A DNA stretch of 64,000 bases, from NCBI GenBank assembly GCA_021234155.1, contig JAJEKV010000061.1, positions 7,980,545 to 8,044,544 on the forward strand, given 5' to 3'. A model generated the notes under the pieces. It was not told the origin of the DNA. It searched no databases and was given only the letters and a program-made list of their open reading frames with translations. Positions 48,006 to 59,318 of the stretch are shown here, piece by piece. A program made the position numbers and the translations under genes. The DNA comes from Isoetes taiwanensis (taxonomy: Eukaryota > Streptophyta > Lycopodiopsida > Isoetales > Isoetaceae). Position 1 is the stretch's first letter. Each line of letters begins with the position of its first letter.

Positions 48006-49500
48006 TCTGCTCTTCTAAATGTATAAAAATGTTCTCAGTTCTATGTACTATCATATACCTTATGTAATGTATAATTTTCATATATTAATTGCCACAAATT
48101 GTCTTTAACTTATAAGTTGGAATTTGAACATGATTTCTTTTACATCTAACAATAATTGACTTGTAAATAAGGTTGAATAATGTATAACCTAAGTAACAAT
48201 ATTGATGACCAATACTTGCAGCCAGGAACACCGGTTCAGGGTCTCAAGGCCAAGGCCGGCAAAGACCAGTGGTAACCTAGAACTGCTCGCCGAACATGAC
48301 GACTAACAAGACATGACAGCTTGAGACAAGTTGAATGCAAGATTGGCCCGTGATGAGGAATCGATGCAAGAATTACTCCAAGTGGGGCAATACCACTAAT
48401 GCATGCTCAAGAGTATGGACCGCCACCACCACCTCCACCACTTGTGGGAGGTATTGACGAAACACCTCAGCCAGAAAGAGAGGAAAATCGGGTGCCCGAG
48501 AAGAAAAGAAAGAGGAGAAGAAGAGGCGGGAGGGGCCCATCTCCTTCCAGCTCTAGCAAATCGGAGACCTCAGACAGTGGATCCGGCAGTAGCTCTGACA
48601 ATGAGTCAGACACATCACAAGGCAGGAACAAGAACGTAAAGACAAATAATTAATAAAAGAAGGTAGACAAAGGTAATGAGCAATGTCCGGAAGACAAGAA
48701 AGCCGGGTCACCGGGTAAGGAGAGGTCGTGGATGGAGGCGTAAGCATGGCTTGATGAGATGAAAGAATTCTAAACTCTTATGGTATGAAGGATAAGGACA
48801 TAGGTAAAGTGGCAATGGCAAATTTGATAGGACCAGCCAGCTGAGAAGAAATAATTGCAAGTTCAGGACTTTCAGCAAGCGTTCCACAAGCACTACGTGC
48901 CGAGATTCCACACGAGTAGACAGATACAACAGTTTTGCATGCTGGACCAAGGCAACTTATCCATGGGTGTAAATATGATAATGCTACCCAAAAAGCAACC
49001 GTCCGACAAGTGTCGAGGTGCTTGAGGTGCTTTTACTCGATGAATTTTCGCTCAATCCAACCTCGGGGTTGTTACTCCAAAAAAATAGTATGCATGTTCC
49101 GGCTGGGGAGGGATTGATGACATGGATGTCCCCGCTGAATTGCTGTGAGCAATCCCTCATGTTTACGGGATCTCAAGTTGGCGGATTCTTGAGGAAAGTT
49201 TTTTTCTTGGATTGTCATTCCTCCCAAGTCTGCTATCATGGCTGCAAATTCACCGCAATTCTCAATTCTAATTCCAATCCCAATCCTAATCCTGAAATTT
49301 AATTCCAATTCTCAATTCTAATTCCAATCCCAATCCCAATTCCAGCTTCCATTGCACCTCCATTTTATGGCCAATTCCTGAAAGCCTTGATGATCGTAAT
49401 AGGAGAATTTATCCGAATTTGAAGCCAACAGAAAAAGAGAATCGAGAAAGAGAATGAAAGAAAGGGAAAAGGAAAACATTCCACCAAACGAGAGGAGGAG
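48006..49500. other. Spacer with a low-complexity ORF and simple repeats
   Basis: An 84-codon plus frame (48,399-48,653) encodes a proline run, then a Lys/Arg cluster (KKRKRRRRGGRG) and a Ser/Asp/Gly-rich tail. This is a nuclear-protein-like disordered composition that cannot be assigned to a family and may be chance. From about 49,258 to 49,345 runs an ATTCCAATCCCAATCC-type hexamer repeat. Confidence 0.4.
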
Positions 49501-50340
49501 AAAACAAGGGCTTAGTGAAAGAAGACCGCAGAACTCTCAAAAGAGTTAGATGATTCTTTTAATCACATTGTCGAACGCTTCTCGAATTTGGATAAAGGGA
49601 AAGTTCTTCAAAGACTTTTCAAGAGAAACAAACATTTGCCATTGGAATTTGTATGTACCAGATCCCGTGGATATTGCTATAATGAAAACCATGATTGTGA
49701 ATGTTAGGGGAGACAATGCAGTGCAAAAAATGCAAAGAACAACCGATGTCCTCCAAGCAAGAAAGAGCACCCTTCAAATGGCAAAGATCTTCGATTTGAG
49801 AGGGATTAATCAATCTGCAATTTCAAGGGTTCTATCTGCTCCAAGAAAACTATTGCCATGGCATTTAGAAGACGATATTTGCAAGAGTGTGAAGCTGGCC
49901 CTTGGTCAATATTTGGAAGGAAGAGAAGAAGTGACGATTTTCAATCAAGAAATATCCACGGGCGAGGAAGTTTTGGGATGAAAATACTAGAGTCTCACCT
50001 TATAAGAAGCATGTGAGGAAGCATTTGGCTGAAAATGGTGATAAAATTGATCATCCTATTCATTTGCTAGAGATTACACTGTGTAATAGTTTCACCGTAA
50101 ATTTGAAATGTTGTGCACTAATTCTTTTCATTCACTTTATAAAATAACTAAATTTATTATTGTAATTGTGTTCGTGTACAATTGTACCTTTGCTTTTCAA
50201 GAAGGAACATCCTAATATAAAGATGTCCCAAAGAGGCTTTTGAAAAACTGAAGCCAAGCTATGTAAGAAAACTTCAAGAAAGGGAGACTTGTTGTTGCCA
50301 ATACCATTTGCACTGACGCCATCAACAATATGAGGACAGA
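49500..50340 (+). pseudogene. SDGC/HGKG-family copy 3, N-terminal half
   Basis: Across frames the plus strand gives LDDSFNHIVERFSNLDKGK, VLQRLFKRNKHLPLEF, VLQARKSTLQMAKIFDLRG, NQSAISRVLSAPRKL, and then FWDENTRVSPYKKHVRKHL. The segment EAFEKLKPSYVRKLQERETC, followed by CCQYH, lies just before 50,340. The region resembles copy 2 (17.16 kb) at its start, and the R-x-TC-x-C-x-x-H block of copy 1 (RNTCRCVKHE) at its end. It stops at the Helitron 5' end; the same protein resumes at 59,318. Frame changes near 49,660 and 49,950 and a TGA near 50,313 make it a pseudogene. Function is unknown; I infer a transposase-like protein. Confidence 0.55.
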
Positions 50341-50389
50341 TCTTCTTTCTTATTTTGGGAGGGTCTTGGCATTTGTGTTACACATGTAA

Positions 50390-50405
50390 CGCCGCATGCG
50401 CGGCG
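50390..50405 (+). other. Hairpin near the Helitron 5' end
   Basis: CGCCGCATGCGCGGCG can fold into a 6-bp GC stem with an ATGC loop, 49 bp from the proposed 5' terminus. GC-rich subterminal hairpins are found in some plant Helitrons. Confidence 0.45.
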
Positions 50406-53400
50406 CTCCCATTGTCTTATGCCCTCCCAAGATCCAAATTTTGGATCCCAGTTCACAAAATTTAATCTTCTTCTCGGGCATCCGAAGTTGAAGAAATTAA
50501 TGGGGGTAGGGAATTCGAATTGGTCTGCCAAGATTCAATACTAAATTAGAGGGAAGGGAGGATGGCAAGATGTCTACAAAATTTGGGTTCCTTTTCTTCT
50601 TGCGCCAACAAACCGGCCCTCATTGCCGAGGGCCGGATTTTCCCCATCTCTTTGCGGTCTCATTGCAAAGAGGGGTCGGATTGCAGAATCCTGACGTAAC
50701 CGTGTAAGCCGGATTCAACTTGCTATGTTGTTTCGGGCTTTATTGTGCAAAAAACTAACTATTTTTTTCCTTCGCGTGTGTAGCTTTGAAGAGTGCTTGC
50801 GCAGCAAATACTTTGTCGCCGCATTTAAATTTCCGTGACCCCAAGATTCTCGATTCTTCTCTATCTCATTTTGGGGCTTCGAATCGCTTTCTCATTTTGG
50901 CACCAAGGTCGGTTAGATCTTGAAAACGTGAGTAGAGCATATCATTGATAGGCTTGCTTGGTCGGATCTTCTCGTAACTCATGAAGAAATCTTTATTTCG
51001 TGATTCAAGGCATTTGAGTTGCTTCGGAGCGGGCCAGTCTGTGGTAAGTGACATGTGACAGTGGTTTTATTTTATCATGATTTTTAACTGCTTTTTTACT
51101 TTTTTAAATCTTCAATCCAACCGGGTTGTTTACGCCAATCTTCATTTGACATGCGTGGCACGGTTAGTTTGCATTGTTCAACATGTGTGAGGTGAGTTTT
51201 GTCTCCTCAGATAGGTCGGTTTGGGGCCTAGAAAACGTGTAAAAAAGAAGATAAACAAGCTGAATTAAATAAACAAGGATAGAATAAAATAGACAAATGT
51301 CGAATTAAATAAAGTTCAAGAGTAATCCCGATATGGTCGGGCCTATACCGCTATTTCGCTTTATTTGTCGGGCCTATACCGCTATTTGGCTACAGTTCAA
51401 TGTCTCTTATGGAGAGACAATGCTTCCAGAGGCAATTTTGCTGTGTAAGTTATTTCTGTTTTTATCTCTTATTTAGTGGCGCTGGCAATGGCCTCATTTA
51501 AGGATGTTAGGTTCAGCTTTGAAAACAAAGAAGACAAAAAAACTTGGTAAAGGCTACACTTCATGCTCTCTTATGGAGAGACAATGCCTCACGCGCAAGC
51601 CAGCTATGGTAATTCATGTCTTGGAACAGAAGCCGCCTTTGTTTAAGCCAATCTTCATTTGATATGCAAGGCCATCTAAGCTATTTAGTGCCATCTAAGT
51701 TATAGCCATGTAAGTTATTTCTGTTTTTATCTCTTATTTTGTGGCAGCTTTGTTTATGACAATAATAACTGTAATTCATGTCAACTCCCAAGCAGCCGCC
51801 TTTGTTTAAGACAATATTTATTTGACATGCAGGGCACTATCAAGGTGGCATACTAGGAGCTTATGAAGGTGGCATACTAGGAGCTTATCCGCATTGTTCA
51901 ACACAGTGGCTTTTTATCTTCTCATATATTCCTCAGATAGGTCGGTTTTCCATATTCTTCCTATCTTCTTTCATATTGCAGTGGAGTGGCATCCATCTAT
52001 TTAGTGCTGCAGTAAAGGGAGTGGCAGCCATCTATTTCTGTGGCACTATCATGGTGGCATACTTGGCTGGTCGCTTGATTGCTCTTTGCAAGGTTGGTTG
52101 GAATTTTAGTTGTGTATATTGCTTCGCTTTCCAAAGTGTACGCCAATAAGAGTCTTGGGTAGAATGTCCAATAGCCTTCATATTGAGTCATAGGGTTGTT
52201 TATGTTATGTTCAATAGTGTCCAAGTCTGAACTGCGGTCCATGCCAACCGCGGTCCGAACTTGCTCTAATTTATTTTCCTTTCCTATTTTATGTAGATGG
52301 TGAAAATCTTGGTGCCATGGTATGCCTTTGGTGGCCATGTTGCCATCGTTTGATTCGAAAAGGAGGTGCACGCCACGATCTCCTTTGTTGTCAAAGCCTT
52401 GGGGTCGGTATGAGTGGCAGCTTTGGAGGCCATGTCCAAAGTGTATTTCCTCGAAGTTGACAAGTGTTGATATTGAGAAGCTTATTCTCAAGCTTGAAAA
52501 CTTCTACAAAGAAAGTGTTATTGTGGAAGTAAAGGAGGTCAAACAAGTCATTGATGACATGCTGTTTTGCATTGAAAAATGGGGAAGATGGTTGTGAGAG
52601 TAACATGGATGAAGAGGTTAGGAACGCAAAGAAAGCATAGTGCGAAGTTTCTTTTTTTGTTGTTTCCATTTTGAAGATGCTATTGTAGCATTTGTTTTTG
52701 ATAAAAGAGTATCTCTTTAGAATACTCTTCTATTGTACTTTATCAAACTTATGAGGTACATGCCTTATGTACCCTTTTGATGTAATCAAAAATCTGGTCA
52801 AAGGATAAAAGAACTTATCTACTTATTGTAGTCCCTTCTATTCTGTTCACTTGAGGCTATCCATTTCTTTTTTTTTTTTGTGACGTTTGAAGTTGCTAAA
52901 ACATTTAAGGCAGACATTTAGGTGTTGTCGAGGTCAAAACTCTAAAACATTTAAGTTGGCATTATATGTCAAATTAATGAGCTTTTGCACCCATTTGGAC
53001 CGCAATGGATACCAAGCTCAATTTTGTTCTTTTGATGTGCTCCTTTATTGGTTTGCATCTCTAATTCTTCCAAATCTTTTTTTAGGGTTCAAGTTTAAAT
53101 CTCACATTTAAATACTAGACCAAGAGCCTTTTGGGTTCCATGGGTCGTGGATACGACATGTTTAGGGCACTCTTTTGGTTGCAAGTTTAGAAATGCCGCA
53201 TGGGCACGCATCGTGTTTGAGGGTCTGTTTGAGGTCTAGGAGTCAAATGTGTTCATGTAGTACTATTTAATTATTATTTTGTTGGCACATATGAAAATAT
53301 ATATCGGTGTAAATTTGTATGCCTAAGTAGACCATTGGCCTTATATACCCCATTGAAATACATAACCTCATGTTCATGTTTAGGTATGGTGACATCAAAA

Positions 53401-53424
53401 CCATGAGTCCTAGAACTTATAAAG
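50406..53424. other. Helitron 5' non-coding region
   Basis: There are several local duplications: GTCGGGCCTATACCGCTATT (about 51,337 and 51,368), CTCTTATGGAGAGACAATG (about 51,403 and 51,568), GTTATTTCTGTTTTTATCTC (about 51,447 and 51,714) and GGTGGCATACTAGGAGCTTA (about 51,853 and 51,876). A 91-codon plus frame (52,322-52,597) with a helical, acidic C-terminus (VDIEKLILKLENFYKES) is unrecognised and may be captured sequence. No transposase motif lies in this part. Confidence 0.45.
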
Positions 53425-56400
53425 ATGGCCGTGGAAACACATGCTACAACCCAACAAGAATCAAGGTCAGCTAGGAAGAAGAGGCCCGCCCGAAACGAAT
53501 TGACATGGAGAGTAACGAGCACGCAACGAGGGAAGATAGTAATGTGGATGACCATGCATGCAGGGAGATGGAATTGCATATGGAACTATTGCAAGAAACT
53601 TGCAACAGAACTTGACGAAAGTGTATAACGGTCCATGCATCAACAAGTGTGGATATTGTGAGTTCATTGACAAGTGAGATTGTGAATGGTGATGGTGTTG
53701 AGGGTCTACCAGCACATGTAACTATGTGTAACACGCCTTTGAATCTTGCTCAAACCCAGATGTTGTACCACAAAAATCCCTTATATCAAACACCTAAAAG
53801 ATTGGAAACTATATTAGAGAAAACCAGGGCCGCACGAAGACGGTGGCCAAAGCCAGAGCATTAGCAAGAGAATTTGAGAATGTTAGCTTAACGCCCCGAA
53901 GCACAACAATGGCATCATGTTTGATGCACCAATGTGAGAATGTTGCTGCGATGGTGATGTAGTGGAAGCTGTATCGCATTTAAACCCATTGTAGACGCGG
54001 CCTCATGAAGAACCAAGCAGCATTGGGGCACGCGGTTAGCATGAGAAGGATGAATCTCGTGCATGTAGAGGCATTCCGTGATGATGATGGAGATGCACTA
54101 CAAGCTGATGCAATAATAAGGCTTAAGGGTTGATTTTGAAAATAGTTTGGAGTGCCGTGATCTCCTCGCAATATTGCGATGCGTGAAGGATGAGCAAAAA
54201 ATGCAAGCTTTGTGGGGCCTTGCTATGGAAGGATGAACTTGGTACATTTTGTTGTTCAAATGGGAAGGTTTCATTGCCACCCTTCCCGACCTCCAAATTT
54301 CATGGACCCGCATTACAAGGAAGGATGACGCTGGAAAGGACTTCCGATCTGGTATTAGAAAATATAACAATGCTCTTGCATTTGCCTCATTGGTCTGCCA
54401 AACTCGATGCCTTCCTTGGCAAACCCGCTGGAGGTGTGTACACTTTCGTGAGTCAACGGCCGCATGTGTCACATGATGGGAACTTTGTTACCCGATAGCC
54501 GTGACATCAGTCCGTGTTTTGCACAAATTTATATCATGGACGGGATGAGTTGCAGCCTAGATCGCCAGACATCATTCAAGCTGGGTACGCGACGTGATAC
54601 AATGGCATGCCTTCAACGCGATGATGGCAGATGTAAATCCTTTGTTCAGATCTTCCTCTCACCACCGAGGTAATGCGAAAGCAAATCCAAATGTTGATAT
54701 GCGCTCGGATTCCAAGTGCAAACCCGCAGGATTCACGAGACTACGAGATAGTGCTCCATCCAAAAAATGAGATAGCAATATTAATGCCAATTGACTCGCC
54801 CGTAAGACAATCTCGTGAGACATTGTGGTACATTCTAAAGAAGGAGGAATAAGGCATATTGACGCACTGCATTCATCATATGATGCTCTCCACTTTGCAC
54901 TACTCTTCCCCTATGGAACTGATGGCTGGCATACTGGGATCAAACAAGTGAACAGATCAAAGGGGGTAACCATGTTGCAATTCTATAAGTATCATCTACA
55001 GGTACGCAGTGGCACATTATCACCATTGCATATTGCTGGGAGATTGTTCCATGAGTACATTTGTGACATGTTTGCTAAGATGTGGCAGTCAAGATTGGGT
55101 TGGGTACAACTAAACCAAGCTCAACTACGAGCTTAATTGTATAGTGGTATTGTGGATTCCATCGGGCATGATGGTAATTCCATTGGGGCCGCGGTCATTC
55201 TACCAAAGAACATTTATTGAAGCACACGCTACATGACTCAGCCTCTACCAAGATGCGATGGCAATTGTTCGAGAGCTTGGCCGACCAGATTTGTTCATCA
55301 CTATGACTGCCAACCCAAAGTGGCCAGAAATAATGAGGGAACTCATAAATGGCCAGGACCCTTCCGAGAGGCCTGATTTAGTGGCCCGTGTCTTCTACTT
55401 GAAGTTGAGGGAGCTATTAGAGATTGTGTCACATCATGGCATATTTGGTCGCATTTTCGCTAGGATTCATGTCATTGAGTTCCGAAGAGGGGTCTTCCTC
55501 ATGTGCATCTCCTTAACATATTGTACCAGAGGACAAGCCACCCGACGGGCCGAGGATATAGATAAAGTGATTTGTGCCGAGATTCCGATATAAAGAATCC
55601 AACCCCGAATTGTATGAGGTGGTCACACGGCAGATGATGCATGGCCCCCGTGGGCCCTACATATCCTAATGCTCCCCTCGTGATGGTTGATGGGGTTTGC
55701 AAAGAAAGGGTATCCAAAGCAATTTTCTCGAGCAGACTATGATTAGCAACGCTACCCACTCTACAAAAGCGTGAGAAATGATGGAAGAACCGGCTCTCAT
55801 CGAGATGGCATGAACATGGACAATAGATGGGTTGTACCCTACAACCGTGGTTGTCGCGGTTATTTTAGATGCCATATCAATGTTGAGATATGTGCCCATA
55901 TTAAGGGAGTCAAATACTTATACAAGTACATTTACAAGGGTCCGCATTATGATATCATTGAACTTAGGACAAGTTTCGGAGAGAGTGTCACATCGAAAGC
56001 ACTATAACAGATTCCACCATGACGAGGTTCAGCAGCATGTCAATGCGAAATACTATTCTCGCCTCGAGGGGCGATGGCGGGTTGTTCAAGTTTGATTGTA
56101 AGAACGTAATCCTCATGTCGCGGCGACCGCGCTCACCTTCCTAATGAGCAGCCAATACTTTTCGATGAGAATGCAGACTTAGATGAAGTGGTTAACAATG
56201 CACATGACACCACCTCATGGGTTGGTTTAGGTGAATGCCGCAAATGAATACCCAAAGGTCCCGCACTTTGTTGTACCATGACTTTCCCAAGAGCTTTACT
56301 TGAGCAAAGTTTACATACAAATGGACAAAACGCGGAACGATTCAAAGTTATGCCATCCGTAGGTAGAATGTACTTTGTGACTTCACTGTGGTGAACGATT

Positions 56401-58235
56401 CTATTTGGCGGATGTTGCTAAGCAATGTACCGAGCTACGCCTTTGAAGATCCGAGAACCGCTGATGGTCATTTGTGTGAGACGCTCAAGAATGCATGCAT
56501 CGCTTTATGATTGTGAATGATAATTCAGAGTGGCTAGAATGCCTACAGAAGCATCATCATGGGTATGCCACGCCAATGGCTACACTTATTTGCTTCAATT
56601 TCTTTGGAATGTAAACCCATTGTATCCACTTGATATTTGGAAGGAGTTAGAATATAGGATGGTTGAAGATTTTCTAGACCAAAGTTGCTTATGATGCTTA
56701 TTCCAAGATGTGTGTCACTTGAGTCAAGATGCTATTGACATGGCACTAATGGATGTGGAGGATCATATGCAATCGGGTTGGAAGGAGCCCTCGGCGTAAA
56801 TGGGCTTCAACTTACCGTAAACTGTATAGACACAACCACACTATTCCGTGAGGAAATGATGTATGTGAGTATGGATAAAGTCCTATCCGATTCCAGAAGT
56901 TGAACATTGATCACCGGGTCGCTGTAACGGCGTCGTTTCTCACCATGTGATCGATAAGACCGGGTGGTGGGGTCTTTCGGAATGGCCCCCGTGGAACCGG
57001 AAAACATATCTATATAACACTCTCCTAGGGTATGTACGCGCAAGGGGTTGATTGCTCTGGCAGTTGCCTCTTCCGGTATTGCGCTCTGTTACCGCAAGGT
57101 GGTCGAACGGCTCATTCGCTTCAAGATACCCATAGGGGCACATGAAGCATCTACTTGCAACATTCCAAGGCGCCGAATTGGCAAGACTCATTCGAAAGCA
57201 TGTCGGTTGATTGTATGGGATGAGGCACCAATGATGCACAAAATGGATATTTGAGGCAAAGTGGATAGAACATTGAGAGATGTGACGGCAATGAGCGTAC
57301 TCGCTTGGTGGGATTCCAATACTATTGGGAGGGGATTTCCACAAATACTACCGTGGTTCCTAAAGGGTCGCTACAAGACAAATTGTAGAAGCTTCTAAAG
57401 CTGCTCAGATATCCGGGATAGTGTGAGAGAATATAAACCGACAATCAACATGCGCCATGAATGCATTGGCTTAGATGCTTTGAACAACAAGCATTTGCGA
57501 CTACTTACTAAGTATAGAGATGGCCGAGAACCAACCTTCCTGAGAAGGGTGTTGATATGGTGCATCCGCCATGTGATATATGCCTTGGCTCGATGATGTG
57601 GATGATTTAATTCAGACATATTTCCGATATCCAAACGTAACCGAAAGAAGTGATCGACACATCGCGGCTATACTATCGCCTTTGAACCATTATGTCGATG
57701 AGATCAATAAGAAGGTGGCCTCTCTCATCCCCCGAGAGACGATTGATTACTTTAGTGCCGATCGAATCATAGACACAGATGGCCAAAAAATGTGTCTATA
57801 TCCCATTGAGTTTTAATGCACAAACTCCAAGTGGTGTACCGCCCCCACGAAGCTAAAACCTAAAGGTGGGAATGATTGTAATGTTGTTGAGGTCTACATC
57901 GCTCAAGAAGGGCCTATGCAATGGAACACGATTGATTATAATGTAAAGCCGGGAAGACGGTTATTGAGGCGTAGATAGTGACCGGGACACACGCGGTGAT
58001 ATCAGGTTCTATCACAAGATTCCAATTGTGCCTACCGATTCAGGTTTGCCATTTCAGTTTGAAAGGGTGCAATTCCTCAAGTCCGCCTTTGCCATGACCA
58101 TAAACAAGTCCCTGGCCGCACAATGCATAAGGTGGGGATATATCTTCCAAAGCCCGCCTTTTACGCGATGGACAATTGTATGTGGCATTCTCAAGGGTAC
58201 AAAATCGACAAGGAATTAGGGTTGCTATTAAAGAC
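53425..58235 (+). pseudogene. Helitron Rep-helicase (RepHel) polyprotein, many frame changes
   Basis: Domains appear in order on the plus strand. A CxxC zinc block (CKLCGALLWKDELGTFCC) starts at about 54,200. Helitron_like_N follows at 54,830-55,135 (DALHFALLFPYGTDGW, AGRLFHEYICDMFAK). The HUH nuclease motif GLPHVHLL has HVH at 55,500-55,508. The tyrosine region is KYLYKYIYKG (about 55,912-55,945). Helicase motif I is GPRGTGK at 56,984-57,004, then VASSGIA and RLIVWDEAPMMHK (Walker B, about 57,211-57,250). The C-terminal blocks are ERVQFLKSAFAMTINKS (about 58,050-58,105), VGIYLPKPAF and GQLYVAFSRV (about 58,135-58,200). The protein nicks DNA, forms a 5'-phosphotyrosine link and unwinds DNA for rolling-circle transposition. 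More than ten frame changes are visible, one of them right after the Lys of the Walker A motif. Confidence 0.82.
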
Positions 58236-59286
58236 CCACCATCCATGCCTCAAGAAGACGCCAATACAGCTTCAAGGTTCACAAGGAACGCGGTTTACAC
58301 GGATGCTTTGTGATCCGAAAGTAAGTGTCATGTTCTCGACTAACGCTAGGATGTCCATATATTGCATGTATATGTGTTTTTTTTTCAAAGGTTCTCATGC
58401 TTCTTTGATGTTTTTGATCTTCCTCAATGTGCAGATCATGAAGCCCTACACACCTTTTATACCTCGAACTTGGAAATCCTAAGCCAAGGGCTTATAGTTC
58501 ATGTACATCGTAGGGATGGTGAGTGTGAGATTTGTTAGTTCCAACAATGACAATTGCTTATATGCTTTTAATTAAGGAGTTCATCAATGCATATCTCCTA
58601 TCTTTTTTTCTGAAATGATATCTTATTGTTGTAGGGAGTTGCGCGATAGTTGATAACACACGGGGCGCAGGGTCAGGTTGGAGTCAAAAAGTTCCCTCCA
58701 AGTATACATGCCGGGACTTGCTTCACGCCAGAGGCATCACACACATTGGTGTTTGTGATGGGAGACGGTTCAAGGCTTGGGCATCGATTCCACATGACGC
58801 AGCTTGGTGATTACGAAGCTTCCCCGAAGTTCCTAACAAAGCATAACATTGTTGTTGGTACACCGAAGTCGCTGCGGTGGGACATGGTATCGAGCATGTT
58901 TACATCGCTCATGTTTGCCACCATAGGCACGCATCGAGGAGCTTTATACCTATCGCCTTTCAAGAATCGAAGCTTCATATCGAGCCGACGGATGTTCCTA
59001 GAGTTCTTTGGGATGTGTTCTTCGCGGATGTGGATCCACCGAGATTGACGGGCATAACCTCATTTTGCACTAAAAGTATTTTGTTTTTATGATAGAACCA
59101 AGATATTTGTTTAACATTTTGTTTGTACTTCATATTATGTGTACACTTTTAAAAGGTGAAGTTTGTTCCAGATCTATATTTGTCTATTTCCACCTACACG
59201 TATATTGCCTTCGATGCATTGTGTGCATTCAATGACACAAACCACAACTAACGCACATAAATGCCCACATACGCAAAGACGACTAA
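58236..59286 (+). other. Helitron 3' region with unrecognised ORFs
   Basis: Two overlapping plus frames (58,650-59,048 and 58,877-59,092) encode peptides with natural-looking composition, for example HIEPTDVPRVLWDVFFADVD. I recognise no domain. They lie after the helicase and before the Helitron 3' end, the usual place for a second element gene or captured host sequence. Confidence 0.4.
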
Positions 59287-59318
59287 TGCCCGGCGATCGC
59301 CGGGCACACGCTTCTAGT
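59287..59318 (+). other. Helitron 3' terminus: palindrome, spacer, CTAG|T
   Basis: TGCCCGGCGATCGCCGGGCA (59,287-59,306) is a perfect 20-bp palindrome able to form a GC-rich stem. Seven bases later comes CTAG (59,314-59,317), followed by T. A short hairpin about ten bases before CTRR is the termination signal of Helitron rolling-circle transposition. Confidence 0.85.

Larger units (their letters stand above)
50341..59317 (+). mobile_element. Helitron (RepHel type), 8,977 bp, decayed
   Basis: The element starts TCTTCTTTCTT after an A and ends CTAG before a T, the A|TC...CTRR|T arrangement of Helitrons. The end carries the expected short palindrome 7 bp before CTAG. Internally a decayed Rep-helicase gene has the HUH nuclease motif, the tyrosine region, Walker A and B and the C-terminal GQLYVAFSRV block, all on the plus strand. 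Helitrons move by rolling-circle replication and leave no target duplication. The 5' boundary is supported by the way it splits the SDGC/HGKG-family gene: protein motifs run up to 50,340 and continue after 59,317. The element is non-autonomous in its present state. Confidence 0.72.

Noticed and set aside
53274-53734. Minus-strand frames opposite the start of the Helitron gene
   Set aside because: They oppose the RepHel reading direction, share no motif with any family I know, and overlap one another in several frames.
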